A stretch of 33,255 nucleotides of DNA from an uncultured Microbulbifer sp. (GTDB lineage Bacteria > Pseudomonadota > Gammaproteobacteria > Pseudomonadales > Cellvibrionaceae). The stretch covers positions 1 to 33,255 of the forward strand of contig NZ_CANLDD010000049.1 in assembly GCF_947489355.1 (NCBI RefSeq), read 5' to 3'. Within the stretch, counting starts at the first letter, position 1; each line of letters begins with the position of its first letter. Shown here piece after piece: positions 7,437 to 16,828 of this stretch. A program made the translations under genes and the position numbers. The notes under the pieces were generated by a model. It had not been told where the DNA came from and made no database searches. It saw only the letters and a program-made list of their open reading frames with translations.

Positions 7437-10106
7437 CTAGCTGATGCGCGGGTTAACTTTTTCGGCGTCGATCTTAAGCTTCACGATGGCCTCGGAAACC
7501 GTTTGCGCATTGATCACGCCCTGTTTCGCCAGCCCGTTCAACGCGGCGATTACCACATAATTGCGGTCCACCTCGAAGAAGCGACGCAGCTGCTCACGGC
7601 TGTCACTGCGGCCAAAACCATCGGTGCCCAGGGTTGTGAGTTCACCGTCGATAAACTCGCGCAGCGGCTCCACGTAAGCGCGGATGTAATCGGTGGCGGT
7701 GATCACCGGGGAAGTATTGCCCGCAAACTGTTCGGTAATCCAGGCTTTGCGCGGCTCGGCTTCCGGGTGCAGCATATTCCAGCGCGCTACATCCTGGCCC
7801 TCGCGCGCCGTTTCCACGGCGGAGGTGAGGCTCCAGACATCGGATGTCACACCGAACTGGTCGGCGAGGATATCCGCCGCGGCCAGTACCTCCCGCAAAA
7901 TGGTACCGCCGCCGATCAGCTGTACATGCTGCTTCACGTTTTTGCCCTTTGCGCCTTTCTTGGCGTTGGACTGCAGTTTGTAGATACCGTGAATAATGCC
8001 TTCTTCCACGTCCTGGGGCATTTCCGGCTGAACATAGTTCTCGTTCTCGATGGTGATGTAATAGAAGAGGTTCTTCTGCTCTTGGTACATCTCCTTGAGG
8101 CCGCGCTGCATAATCACCGCCAGCTCATAGCCGTAGGCGGGATCGTAGCTGCGGCAGTTGGGGATGGTGGAGGACAGCACGTGGCTGTGGCCGTCCTGAT
8201 GCTGCAGTCCCTCGCCATTGAGGGTGGTGCGCCCAGCAGTGGCACCGATCAGGAAACCCCGCGCCTGCATGTCGCCGGCAGCCCAGGCCAGGTCGCCCAC
8301 GCGCTGGAAGCCGAACATGGAATAGTAGATATAGAAAGGCACCATGGCCACACCGTGGTTGCTGTAGGCGGTCGCCAGCGCCATCCAGGCGGACATAGCA
8401 CCGGCTTCGTTGATGCCTTCTTCCAGCACCTGGCCTTTCTTGTCTTCCTTGTAATACATAATCTGACCGTGATCCACCGGGGTATAGCGCTGCCCCTGGG
8501 AGGAGTAGATACCCAACTGGCGGAACAGACCTTCCATACCGAAGGTACGCGCTTCGTCTGGCACGATCGGTGCGATATTTTTGCCAATGTTTTTGTCTTT
8601 CACCAACGCGGCGATGGCGCGCACAAACGCCATGGTGGTGGAGATTTCCCGTTCGCCGGAACCTTTGGTCAGGGCACTGAAGGCGTCGAGGCCGGGCACT
8701 TCCAGTTTCGGGCACTCAATGGGGCGGCGCGGCAGCGGGCCACCCAGGGTCTTGCGGCGCCCGGCCATATATTTCATTTCCGGGCTGTCCGGAGTCGGGC
8801 GGTAGTAAGGCACCTCTTCCAGTGCTTTGTCGGTCAGCGGAATCGCAAAGCGATCACGGAAGCGCTTGAGTGCATCCAGGTCCAGCTTCTTCACCGAGTG
8901 GGTATCCATCGCCGCTTCACCGGCGGCGCCCAGGCCGTAACCTTTCACGGTCTGCGCCAGAATCACGGTAGGCTGGCCTTTGTGGGCCATAGCCGAAGCA
9001 TAAGCTGCATACACCTTGTAGGGGTCGTGCCCGCCGCGGTTGAGCTTCATGATCTCGTCGTCGGACATGTCCTTGACCAGCTCCAGCAACTCCGGGTACT
9101 TACCGAAAAAGTGCTCCCGGGTATAGGCACCGCCGTTGGCTTTGAAATTCTGCATCTCGCCATCGACCACCTCATCCATGACTTTCTGCAGCAACCCCTT
9201 GTCGTCCTTCTCCAGCAGCGGGTCCCACAGGCGGCCCCACAACACTTTGATCACATTCCAGCCGGCGCCGCGGAAAACCCCTTCCAGCTCCTGTACGATC
9301 TTGCCATTGCCGCGCACCGGGCCGTCCAGGCGCTGCAGGTTGCAGTTGACCACAAATACCAGATTTTCCAGCTGTTCGCGGCCGGCCAGGGAGATTGAGC
9401 CGAGGGTTTCCGGCTCGTCGCACTCACCATCGCCGAGGAAAGCCCACACTTTGCGGTCACCGCGCGGGGAGAGGCCGCGGGCGGACAGGTAGCGCATGAT
9501 ATGCGCCTGGTAAATCGCCTGGATGGGGCCAAGCCCCATGGAAACGGTGGGAAACTGCCAGTAGTCCGGCATCAGCCAGGGATGCGGATAGGAAGACAGG
9601 CCGTTGCCGTTCACTTCGCGACGGAAGTTGTCCAACTGCGCTTCATCGAAACGCCCCTCCAGATAGGAGCGGGCGTAAATGCCCGGTGCACTGTGGCCCT
9701 GGAAGAAAACCAGGTCGCCGCGCTCCTCGCCTTCATTACCGCGAAAGAAATAATTGAAGCCCACGTCGTAGAGCGTGGCCGCGGAGGAGAAGCTGGAGAT
9801 ATGGCCGCCGAGGCCGTCGTTGTTCTGGTTGGCGCGTACCACCATCGCCAAAGCATTCCAGCGGATCAGGGAACGGATACGGCGTTCCATAAACAGGTCG
9901 CCAGGCATACGCTTTTCCGCGCTGGGCGGGATGGTGTTGCGATAAGGGGTGGTGATCGCCGCGGGCAACTGCACACCCTCATCGGTTGCGCGGTCGGACA
10001 GCTGCTTGAGGAGAGAGGCTGCGCGCTCTTTGCCGCTGTAACGGATAACCGCCTGCAGCGCATCCAGCCACTCCTGTGTTTCGAGGTTATCGGTCTCTTC
10101 GTGCAT
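7437..10106 (-). CDS. aceE: Pyruvate dehydrogenase E1 component (homodimeric type)
   Basis: Thiamine-diphosphate enzyme that decarboxylates pyruvate and acetylates the E2 lipoyl group. The 889 residues match the E. coli enzyme (887). The ThDP motif is visible as FLGDGECDEPETLG followed by NLVFVVNCNLQRLDG, and ERRIRSLIRWNALAMVVRAN, GHISSFSSAATLYDVGFN and HSHVLSSTIPN are characteristic stretches. The ATG at 10106 lies six bases after GAGGAG; a TTG at 10109 is too close to the ribosome site. It is the first gene of an aceE-aceF operon. No pdhR regulator is next to it; a 17-bp palindrome at 10392-10408 upstream is a possible control site. Confidence 0.97.
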   Translation of the reverse strand: MHEETDNLETQEWLDALQAVIRYSGKERAASLLKQLSDRATDEGVQLPAAITTPYRNTIPPSAEKRMPGDLFMERRIRSLIRWNALAMVVRANQNNDGLGGHISSFSSAATLYDVGFNYFFRGNEGEERGDLVFFQGHSAPGIYARSYLEGRFDEAQLDNFRREVNGNGLSSYPHPWLMPDYWQFPTVSMGLGPIQAIYQAHIMRYLSARGLSPRGDRKVWAFLGDGECDEPETLGSISLAGREQLENLVFVVNCNLQRLDGPVRGNGKIVQELEGVFRGAGWNVIKVLWGRLWDPLLEKDDKGLLQKVMDEVVDGEMQNFKANGGAYTREHFFGKYPELLELVKDMSDDEIMKLNRGGHDPYKVYAAYASAMAHKGQPTVILAQTVKGYGLGAAGEAAMDTHSVKKLDLDALKRFRDRFAIPLTDKALEEVPYYRPTPDSPEMKYMAGRRKTLGGPLPRRPIECPKLEVPGLDAFSALTKGSGEREISTTMAFVRAIAALVKDKNIGKNIAPIVPDEARTFGMEGLFRQLGIYSSQGQRYTPVDHGQIMYYKEDKKGQVLEEGINEAGAMSAWMALATAYSNHGVAMVPFYIYYSMFGFQRVGDLAWAAGDMQARGFLIGATAGRTTLNGEGLQHQDGHSHVLSSTIPNCRSYDPAYGYELAVIMQRGLKEMYQEQKNLFYYITIENENYVQPEMPQDVEEGIIHGIYKLQSNAKKGAKGKNVKQHVQLIGGGTILREVLAAADILADQFGVTSDVWSLTSAVETAREGQDVARWNMLHPEAEPRKAWITEQFAGNTSPVITATDYIRAYVEPLREFIDGELTTLGTDGFGRSDSREQLRRFFEVDRNYVVIAALNGLAKQGVINAQTVSEAIVKLKIDAEKVNPRIS

Positions 10107-10109
10107 CAA

Positions 10110-10550
10110 GTGCTCCTCGGCGAATCAGGCGACGTCGGGTCGGTCTATTTCTCAAAAATCGGTATGTGGGCAGACTGGGGTGTAGGCAAAAAACACTTCC
10201 TTTCTTGGTGGCTCCGCCAGTGCGTCTGTCCCGTTGGCGCAAGTGCAATGTGTGCACTTTCATTGGGTCGCAGCGAAAAGAGAGCTGCACCATTCCGCTG
10301 TCGCGATTGCCCGGTTTAAGAGTAATTATCAATACCAGGCGTCACGCAGTATGGCGGACAAAACCCCATTTTCGGTTGTTGGCGGAGGCGATTGTAGTAT
10401 TACTACAAATAATTTTCCAGACAGGACGGTTAGTAACAAATAAAACCAAAACGCAAAACAATTATTTGCCATTTTGCGAAAATACCGGAATATTTGATGG
10501 AAATTTTCAGGAAATAAGCTACAAAATCGAGTCCCAAACAAAGATACCAG
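10110..10550. other. Intergenic region upstream of aceE
   Basis: This 441-bp AT-rich gap holds no convincing gene. It contains an inverted repeat AAGTGCA/TGCACTT (10241-10259) and the perfect palindrome at 10392-10408. On the minus strand TTGTTA (10439-10434) with an AT-rich stretch about 17 bases further could be a weak aceE promoter, but no clear -10 box stands out. No obvious terminator for the sortase gene was found. Confidence 0.5.
10392..10408. promoter_or_regulatory. 17-bp perfect palindrome, candidate operator for aceEF
   Basis: TTGTAGTA-T-TACTACAA is an exact odd palindrome about 285 bp upstream of the aceE start. Its form (TTG..T-N-A..CAA) resembles operators of GntR-type regulators such as PdhR/FadR (TTGGT-N3-ACCAA), but the bases differ, so the bound protein is unknown. 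Confidence 0.45.
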
Positions 10551-11126
10551 TCACAGTCGAACCGGCTTCCCCGTGGACTGATATTCAGCGTAGACCAGAT
10601 ACCGCAAAGACCCTCCCGCTGCAAGGGCATTGAAGGGGTAACAGGTCACCAGCAGCAGTCCACGCTCGGCAAAAATCGGCAGGCGCTCGCGCGCACTGTT
10701 CACAATACGCCTCTCTGCAACCCGGTAAGTATGCCAGCGGCCATGGTGATCTTGCAGGTAAACAGCGCTATCCCGTCGCACTTTTTCCAGCCCCGCAAAA
10801 TGGGTGTCCCTGTGCGCTGCAATCACGGTGGTACGAAGCTCACCCGGATGCCCCGAACCGGCCAGCATACCCGGGCCGAAGGCGAGGGATTGACCACTGC
10901 CGCCAGAGAGGACCATCAACGGCGACTGCCCCGCCAACTGGAGCCTGGCCACAGGCCAGGTATCCGCCCAGGGCCAGGGCTTTTGCCGAACCCCGCTCTG
11001 CAGCTGCTCCTCCCAGGCATGGGCAATCAGGATTTGTGCCAGCTGCGCCTTGGCCAGCAGCCAGCCCGCAGATCCCAGCTGCCATAGCCCCGCCGCCAGG
11101 CACAACAGGAAAAACAGGGTGCGCAT
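10551..11126 (-). CDS. Class GN (marine proteobacterial) sortase
   Basis: Membrane-anchored transpeptidase of the single-substrate sortases of marine Proteobacteria. From the ATG at 11126 the protein has 191 residues: an N-terminal signal anchor (RTLFFLLCLAAGLWQLGSA), then the beta-barrel with catalytic His in IAAHRDTHF, catalytic Cys in LLLVTCYPF and Arg in GSLRYLVYA. The start overlaps the stop of the VIT/VWA gene by one base (TGATG), so translation is coupled. A longer frame to 11210 exists but its first 28 residues are an out-of-frame copy of the upstream gene. In this system the sortase processes the protein encoded directly before it. Confidence 0.9.
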   Translation of the reverse strand: MRTLFFLLCLAAGLWQLGSAGWLLAKAQLAQILIAHAWEEQLQSGVRQKPWPWADTWPVARLQLAGQSPLMVLSGGSGQSLAFGPGMLAGSGHPGELRTTVIAAHRDTHFAGLEKVRRDSAVYLQDHHGRWHTYRVAERRIVNSARERLPIFAERGLLLVTCYPFNALAAGGSLRYLVYAEYQSTGKPVRL

Positions 11127-13492
11127 CACGGGCACACATGCCCAGGCCCGGCCTGGATGCCGCCTCGGAATCGGCGCAGGCCCGGCGCCACCCAGTACAA
11201 GAGGCCGCACAGCCCGCCCATCACGGTACCGCGCATCCGGCGCCCGCGACGCAGCAGCGCCGCAAATCCGAGCAGGCCGGCTGCGGCCAGCAACTGGGCG
11301 TAGATTCCGGTGGCGGTACTGGGATAGGCCTGGCGCTGCAAGACCTGGCCTTTCGCTGTCATATTGGCCACAGCGCTGCGCGAGAGCGCCCCTTTGGCAG
11401 GGCGCACTACGGTTTCCTCAATCGCGACAAAGCTGGTATAGGGGCTCGCGAGCTGGTGGCTCAGGGCGAGCTGCAGGATTTGCGCGCGCAGGGCCAGGCC
11501 CGCATCACTGCCCTCCCTCACCTGCAGTTGCTGGTCGCGCAGGGCTTCAATTTTACTGCGCGCCCACAGACTGCCGAGGCCGCCGGAGCCGGCCGCGCCA
11601 TCGCTCTTGAGCGCCAGCCTGCGCACAAACTGTTTACCCGCCATACGCCCGCGCAATTGGATATCCCCCTGCAGCTTATCCCCGTCAATCCTCGCCACCA
11701 GTTGCATTGCCTCGCCGCGGTAGAGATCGGGGATGCGCTTGGGATAGGCATCGGCTGTCACACCCGGGGGCCAGCTGAGCTGCAGATCGGTGGCCATGGG
11801 ATTTTCCAGCTTGGCAAACAGGGCCTGCATACGTCCGCGCACCTCGGCGATATCGCCAATGGTGACAAAGGTGCCGCGCCCAAACTGCGCGGCCTTGCGC
11901 ATAAAGTGGCTGTTGGGCGCCGAGCCGATACCCACGGTAAACAGGCGTGTGTTGTTTAGATGTTGACGAATCACTTCAAATAGCGCCTGCTCATTGCCCA
12001 CGGCACCATCGGTGATAAAGACCACCTGGTGTACCAGGCCGGTGTCGTCCGGCAACTGCTGTCCCAGGGCCAGGCGCAGTGCCGGTGCCATCTCCGTTCC
12101 ACCACCCGCGTTTAAATGCTCGATTTCCTGGCGCGCACGGCGGATATTCTCCGCGTTCGCCGCTACCGGGCGCGGAAACAAAGCCCGGGTGATACTGTTA
12201 AATTCGATGACATTAAAGCGGTCACTAGCGTGCAAGCGGGAAAGCGCCAGAATCAAACCTTCCTTGGCCTGGCGAATGGCATTCCCAGCCATCGAACCTG
12301 AAGTATCAATCACATAAACCACCTCTCGGGGCAGGCGCTGACTGCGGATGCCATCATCCGGAGGCAATAGCATCACCTGCAGGTAGGTATCGGTGTTCTC
12401 CCCGTCACTGTCCTGTGTTTCCACCCGCTCGCTAAATAGGGCCGCGCGGGGCGATGTAGAAGCATGCGGCTGCCAACTCAGGAAAAAATCCCGGTCCATC
12501 CGTGCAGTGCCCTCACGCAGCTGAATGGTGTAAAGCCCGCTCTCTTTATTGTCGACATCAAGGGTGTGATATGGACTGTTAATCTGTGCCAATGGCAGGC
12601 CACTGTGCAGCTCCAGCTCAATGGCAATTTTATGGCTGCCAATAGCCTCAAGCTCTTCCGCCGGCTGCATTAAGGGGGTAATCGCCGCTGCATCCGGCAC
12701 CTGGCTTGTGGGCAGGGCCCAGCCACTCTGTTCCGTAACCAACGCCAACGCTTCACCACCAAGCGTTGGCAGCGGGTGGGGCGCGCCGGGACTATAACGG
12801 GGTGTAAGGGTGGTGGGCATACGCAGGGAGAAACTCCCCTCATCGTAAATGACCGGTTGCAGATAGCGGATATTGACCTGCACCGTTTCTCCCGGCGCGA
12901 TATTGGCCACCTTATTGGTGAACAGGTTGGGGCGCTGCTGCTCCAGCAGGGCCGCGCGCCTGCCCGCTGCACGGGCAACCTTGTACATCTTCGCTGCCTG
13001 TTTGCGCTCGTGCACCTTGCCGACAATACGGCGCTCGCCCAGTTGGATTTCCAAGCCCGCCACTGCCGCCTGCTCCGGCAGCGGCAGTGCGTAAATGGCT
13101 TCCCGCCAGTTGTCGCTGGTATTTTGAAACTCCTGTTGCAGCTGCACCTCTGCAACCAGTCCACGAACGATCATTTTGACCCGGCTGGCCAGGTGTACCG
13201 CGGGGATATAGCGCCCCGTTTCTGTACCGGCAAAGAGCAAATCACCGGCTTTTACCTCGTCCAGGGTAACCATTTCCAGCGAGGGATCGTTATCATTGCC
13301 CATCTCACCGGGAAGCTCCTGCGCGTGCACCTCTGCACCGATGGCGGCTATCACTACGGCCAGCACCACCACAATAAACAGCAGCCAGCGGCCGGAACCG
13401 CCGCTGCGCTGGCGACGACGGTAGTATTCTTCCGTTGGCAACATCAGGTCATCTTTGTGAAAGCGCTGCCCAAACAATATCACCCTGTTCAC
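11126..13492 (-). CDS. VIT/VWA-domain sortase target protein (marine proteobacterial type)
   Basis: Large envelope protein, 788 residues, with GTG start at 13492 behind GGAGGGGAG. There is a membrane segment at about 36-53 that can act as signal or anchor, a VIT domain at about 75-215 and a VWA domain at about 390-565. The VWA metal site reads DTSGS (396-400), followed by TEMAP and TDGA motifs. Near the C-terminus PSTATG (724-729), a hydrophobic stretch (731-747) and RRGRR form a sorting-signal-like tail, as in LPxTA-type targets of class GN sortases. A further hydrophobic segment and 35 residues follow, longer than a normal sorting tail. The partner sortase is encoded immediately downstream. 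Role is probably surface or periplasmic adhesion; substrate unknown. Confidence 0.88.
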   Translation of the reverse strand: MNRVILFGQRFHKDDLMLPTEEYYRRRQRSGGSGRWLLFIVVVLAVVIAAIGAEVHAQELPGEMGNDNDPSLEMVTLDEVKAGDLLFAGTETGRYIPAVHLASRVKMIVRGLVAEVQLQQEFQNTSDNWREAIYALPLPEQAAVAGLEIQLGERRIVGKVHERKQAAKMYKVARAAGRRAALLEQQRPNLFTNKVANIAPGETVQVNIRYLQPVIYDEGSFSLRMPTTLTPRYSPGAPHPLPTLGGEALALVTEQSGWALPTSQVPDAAAITPLMQPAEELEAIGSHKIAIELELHSGLPLAQINSPYHTLDVDNKESGLYTIQLREGTARMDRDFFLSWQPHASTSPRAALFSERVETQDSDGENTDTYLQVMLLPPDDGIRSQRLPREVVYVIDTSGSMAGNAIRQAKEGLILALSRLHASDRFNVIEFNSITRALFPRPVAANAENIRRARQEIEHLNAGGGTEMAPALRLALGQQLPDDTGLVHQVVFITDGAVGNEQALFEVIRQHLNNTRLFTVGIGSAPNSHFMRKAAQFGRGTFVTIGDIAEVRGRMQALFAKLENPMATDLQLSWPPGVTADAYPKRIPDLYRGEAMQLVARIDGDKLQGDIQLRGRMAGKQFVRRLALKSDGAAGSGGLGSLWARSKIEALRDQQLQVREGSDAGLALRAQILQLALSHQLASPYTSFVAIEETVVRPAKGALSRSAVANMTAKGQVLQRQAYPSTATGIYAQLLAAAGLLGFAALLRRGRRMRGTVMGGLCGLLYWVAPGLRRFRGGIQAGPGHVCP

Positions 13493-13621
13493 AAACTCCC
13501 CTCCATCCTTTTAATTGATTGCAGGAGGTATTAAACACAGGGAAGCGGGCAAAACCCGGCAGTGATTCGGGCGAAAGTGAGGAGCAATAATGGCGAAATG
13601 TGGCGGGCAGCAAATTGCAAA

Positions 13622-13648
13622 GCTGCAAAAGCAAAGCCGGGTTTTGCA
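13622..13648. repeat. 8-bp inverted repeat upstream of the VIT/VWA gene
   Basis: CTGCAAAA (13622-13629) pairs with TTTTGCAG (13641-13648). It lies between the purC terminator and the VIT/VWA gene start, so it could belong to that gene's promoter or leader. Confidence 0.3.
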
Positions 13649-13651
13649 GAG

Positions 13652-13691
13652 GGCATAAAAAAACCGGCACTTGTGCCGGTTTTTTTATGCC
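13652..13691 (-). terminator. Strong intrinsic terminator of purC
   Basis: A 19-bp perfect stem (13652-13670 with 13673-13691) with a TT loop. Its GC core CCGGCAC/GTGCCGG is flanked by A7 and T7, so it can stop transcription in both directions. It lies 10 bp beyond the purC stop and separates purC from the sortase operon. Confidence 0.93.
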
Positions 13692-13701
13692 TAAGACCCG
13701 A

Positions 13702-14805
13702 TCAGTCGACCAAGTCGTAATCCCTGCGCAAAATCTCTGTTAGTTCCGCTTTTGGGTTATCGGACATTTCGAGCTTCTGACCTGTAATTTTCTCCGCGAT
13801 ACCCACATAGGTGGCGGAGAGGTCCATCAGCATGGATTGCGGCAGCGCATTGTCACGGGCCAGGGCCAGGCGCTCCTGCATACGGTCCTTGTTCAGCAGG
13901 ATATCGGCATCCGCAAAGTGATTCAGCAGGGCCTGGCGGAAACCCTCCTTGGAGTTTTCCACAACCTTGCCTGTGCGGTACTGCTCCCCGTCCCAGATAC
14001 GGGAGGAGTCCGGGGTGCCTACCTCATCCATATAGATGAGCTTTTGCGCACCATTGGCATCGGTGACATAACCGAATTCGAACTTGGTGTCGACAAAGAT
14101 CTGATCGAGTTTTTCCAGTTCTGTAGAGATTACATCAAAGCCCTCTTTCAACAGTTTTTCGTATAGGTCAATATCCTCGGCACTGTGAAAATTGAAGGCC
14201 GCAACATTGTCCTCAATATCCCTGCGGGTGATATTCACATCGTCCGCTTCTGGCACGCCGGGAATATCTTTGAGAATACCTTTGGTGGAGGGGGTGATCA
14301 GCAGTTCGGGCAGTTTCTGGTCTTTTTGCAGGCCGTCGGCAATCTCGATGCCACAGAACCCGCGCTCGCCCTTCTGGTAGGCGCGCCACATGGAGCCGGT
14401 GATGTACTGACGGGCAATGGCCTCAATCATGACCGGACGCGCCTTCTGCACAATCCACACCAGTGGGTGCGGAATATCCAGAATATGGCTATCGGCCAGG
14501 CCCTGCTCCTTGAACCGTTTGAACCAGTGGTTGGAGATGGCGTTCAGCGCCGCGCCCTTGCCGGGCACACCGCGCAGGCCATCTTCACCGGTCCAAATAC
14601 AATCAAAAGCGGAAATACGGTCGGAAATCACCATCACCGCCAGAGGGGCGTCCGGCGCTACCGGGTAGCCTTTTTCGGCAATCAGACGGCGGCTGTCAGC
14701 CCCGGTCAACCAGTAAACGGAGCGGACTTTACCGCTGTGGATGGGCTTGTCAGTACGGATCGGCAAGTCATTATTGACCGCCAGGACTTTGTCAGCCAGA
14801 CTCAT
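13702..14805 (-). CDS. purC: SAICAR synthetase (phosphoribosylaminoimidazole-succinocarboxamide synthase)
   Basis: Joins CAIR and aspartate using ATP in de novo purine synthesis, in the cytoplasm. Recognisable blocks are [11 protein letters not shown] (nucleotide-binding loop), [40 protein letters not shown] and the [17 protein letters not shown] segment carrying the signature D-E-(V/I)-x-T-P-D-S-S-R. At 367 residues it is the longer form of the enzyme found in Vibrio and related gammaproteobacteria, about 130 residues more than E. coli PurC. The ATG at 14805 follows AGGTGAG. It is monocistronic, ended by the terminator at 13652-13691. A hairpin lies in its leader (14845-14866). Confidence 0.96.
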   Translation of the reverse strand: MSLADKVLAVNNDLPIRTDKPIHSGKVRSVYWLTGADSRRLIAEKGYPVAPDAPLAVMVISDRISAFDCIWTGEDGLRGVPGKGAALNAISNHWFKRFKEQGLADSHILDIPHPLVWIVQKARPVMIEAIARQYITGSMWRAYQKGERGFCGIEIADGLQKDQKLPELLITPSTKGILKDIPGVPEADDVNITRRDIEDNVAAFNFHSAEDIDLYEKLLKEGFDVISTELEKLDQIFVDTKFEFGYVTDANGAQKLIYMDEVGTPDSSRIWDGEQYRTGKVVENSKEGFRQALLNHFADADILLNKDRMQERLALARDNALPQSMLMDLSATYVGIAEKITGQKLEMSDNPKAELTEILRRDYDLVD

Positions 14806-14844
14806 GGGCGCTCACCTGTTTGAAGGGACCAACGAAAGGAAAGC

Positions 14845-14866
14845 GCGGCATTCTAGCAAATGCCGC
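14845..14866 (-). promoter_or_regulatory. Inverted repeat in the purC leader
   Basis: GCGGCATT pairs with AATGCCGC around a six-base loop, 40-60 bases upstream of the purC start. It does not match the PurR operator. It could be a leader hairpin or an operator. Confidence 0.4.
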
Positions 14867-15056
14867 TACCCGCAGACAAAGAAAAGATAGGCATTAAGCG
14901 CGAAAATTCCGCGATAAGACCGCTGCTGGGAGCGAATGTACCGCCGTAATAAAAATGACAGGAAACACTGTGGCGCAAGTGCTGTGATCCAGCAGACGCA
15001 CAATCGCGATAGAATGCCGTGCAGTGAGTGCGCAATACTCTAGGAGAAGAGTGGAT

Positions 15057-15629
15057 ATGACAAAGATTGCGGTGATCCTTACCCAGGGCTTTGCCGATTG
15101 GGAATACGCTCTGATTGCCGGGACCGGCGGCCCGTTTTACGGTATGCAGATCGAGTTCTTCGCCCCGCAAGCAGAGCAGCTAGTGTCCCAGGGCGGGCTG
15201 ACAGTGGTCATCTCCCGCCAACTGAACGAGATTGACGATTTTCAACCCGCAATCATTGTCGTTGTTGGCGGTACCCTATGGGAAACCACACAAGCACCTG
15301 ATATTACCAGCTTACTGAGCACTCACCATAAACAGGGCGGCACCGTTGCCGGAATTTGTGGGGGAACACTGGCCCTGGCCTGGGCGGGTATTTTCAATGA
15401 CGCGGACCACACATCGAACAGTGCGGCGTTCTTAAAGCAGCACGTCCAGGGCTATAGCGGTGAAAAACACTATCGTGAAAGTGCCGCTGCTGTATCTGAT
15501 CAGGGTGTGATCTCCGCACCGGGAACGGCTCCGGTTTCCTTCACCGCAGCGGTATTTGAAGCCGCTGGTTTACCAGCTGACACGCTGATGCAATTCAGAG
15601 CCATGCTCGCTGCCGAGCACGCTGGTTAA
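15057..15629 (+). CDS. DJ-1/PfpI family protein
   Basis: A 190-residue cytoplasmic protein of the class I glutamine-amidotransferase-like fold. The nucleophile elbow is GICGGT with Cys101, and the acidic partner is probably Glu16 in DWEYAL. The pattern (M.KIAV.LT.GFADWEYA, IVVVGGT, A.ICGGT..LA) resembles the YdeA/PfpI-like subgroup, members of which act as proteases, glyoxalases or stress chaperones; which activity applies cannot be read. The ATG at 15057 follows AGGAGAAG; a reading from 15024 adds residues without a ribosome site. It is divergent from purC and probably transcribed alone. Confidence 0.88.
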   Translation: MTKIAVILTQGFADWEYALIAGTGGPFYGMQIEFFAPQAEQLVSQGGLTVVISRQLNEIDDFQPAIIVVVGGTLWETTQAPDITSLLSTHHKQGGTVAGICGGTLALAWAGIFNDADHTSNSAAFLKQHVQGYSGEKHYRESAAAVSDQGVISAPGTAPVSFTAAVFEAAGLPADTLMQFRAMLAAEHAG

Positions 15630-15712
15630 AACCTGGCCACTCACACACCATCCGGCCAAGTTCGCCAGCGGTCCCTCTGTCTCTACCAGAACCCGCAGTT
15701 TCAGACCCCCGC

Positions 15713-16828
15713 TCAACGCTGCTCCGGTATCTTCCTGGCTTCCCATTCCGCCTGGTGCTCACTGGTGGGCCAGGCGCTCATAATGGCTTTGAGCAGGGTT
15801 GCCAGGGGAATGGCAAAGAAAACGCCCCAGAAGCCCCAGATGCCGCCGAAAAAGAGTACCGCGAGGATAATCGCCACCGGATGCAGATTGACTGCCTCGG
15901 AAAATAACAGGGGCACCAGCACATTGCCATCGAGCAATTGGATGATGCCGTAAGTGAGTATCAGGTAGAAGAACTCATTACTCCAGCCCCACTGGAACAG
16001 GCCGATTGCAGCTACCGGAATGGTCACCACGGCTGCGCCAATATAGGGGATCAGCACACTGAAGCCCACTGCCACCGCCAACAGCAGCGCATAGTTCACC
16101 CCCAGAAACAGGAAGGCGGCGTAGCTGACCACTGCAACTATACCGATTTCCACCACCTTGCCACGCACATAGTTGGCCACCTGGTCATTCATCTCATACC
16201 AGATCTGATGCAGCATGGGGCGCTCTTTTGGTAGCAAGGAGGTACACCAACGGATCAGCTGATTGGAATCCTTCAAAAAGAAAAATACCAGAATCGGCAC
16301 CACCACCACGTAAATCAGTAATCCGGCAAAGATTGGCAGGTTGGTCAGGGAGAAGGCCAGCAACGTCTGCCCGATACCCCCCAGTTCACTGCCGAGGATA
16401 TCGAAGATCTCGTCTATCTGCGCTGCGGAAATCAGGCGCGGGTAGCGCTCGGGCAATAACAACAACAGCTCCTGACCGCGCTGCACCATATTCGGCAATT
16501 CCGCACCCAGCCGCACCAGCTGGCGCCAGATAATCGGCAGTACGACAAACAGCAGTGCCACAATGGTGCCCACCAACACCATGCAGGACAGTGTTACCGC
16601 CAGCCAGTGGGGCACCCGCCAGGATGTCAGTTTCTGCACCATGCCCTGCATCAAAAAAGCGATGACCAGAGCGGTGAGCACAGGGGCCAGTACCACCCCG
16701 AGAGTGGCCAGCACCACCAGAGCCACGGCAAGCAGCAATACGAGCAATACTACTTCTTCCTGGCTGAAGTAGCGGTTCACCCAGCTTTTTACAATCGAAA
16801 ACATAGATTCTCTGGATTGGTTGTTCAT
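15713..16828 (-). CDS. perM: AI-2E family transporter, PerM-like
   Basis: A polytopic inner-membrane protein with the family's helices: an N-terminal pair (VVLLVLLLAVALVVLATLGV and VLTALVIAFLMQGMVQ), a third at about 75-100, a long soluble segment, and a C-terminal bundle with PILVFFFLKD, SVLIPYIGAAVVTIPVA, LDGNVLVPLLFSE and HPVAIILAVLFFGGIWGF. Starting at the ATG at 16828 the protein has 371 residues. That ATG overlaps the tusA stop (ATGA), implying coupling; a start at 16804 (MFSIVKSW) is possible. Family members are proposed exporters of autoinducers or ions. In pseudomonads the same tusA-perM-bepA neighbourhood occurs. Confidence 0.92.
   Translation of the reverse strand: MNNQSRESMFSIVKSWVNRYFSQEEVVLLVLLLAVALVVLATLGVVLAPVLTALVIAFLMQGMVQKLTSWRVPHWLAVTLSCMVLVGTIVALLFVVLPIIWRQLVRLGAELPNMVQRGQELLLLLPERYPRLISAAQIDEIFDILGSELGGIGQTLLAFSLTNLPIFAGLLIYVVVVPILVFFFLKDSNQLIRWCTSLLPKERPMLHQIWYEMNDQVANYVRGKVVEIGIVAVVSYAAFLFLGVNYALLLAVAVGFSVLIPYIGAAVVTIPVAAIGLFQWGWSNEFFYLILTYGIIQLLDGNVLVPLLFSEAVNLHPVAIILAVLFFGGIWGFWGVFFAIPLATLLKAIMSAWPTSEHQAEWEARKIPEQR

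Noticed and set aside
7503..9398. 631-codon plus-strand frame opposite aceE
   Set aside because: Antisense shadow of aceE; aceE is certain, and the frame has no family features.
10551..11210. Longer start for the sortase at 11210
   Set aside because: The extra 28 residues lie within the VIT/VWA gene in another frame and delay the signal anchor; the ATG at 11126 is coupled to the upstream stop.
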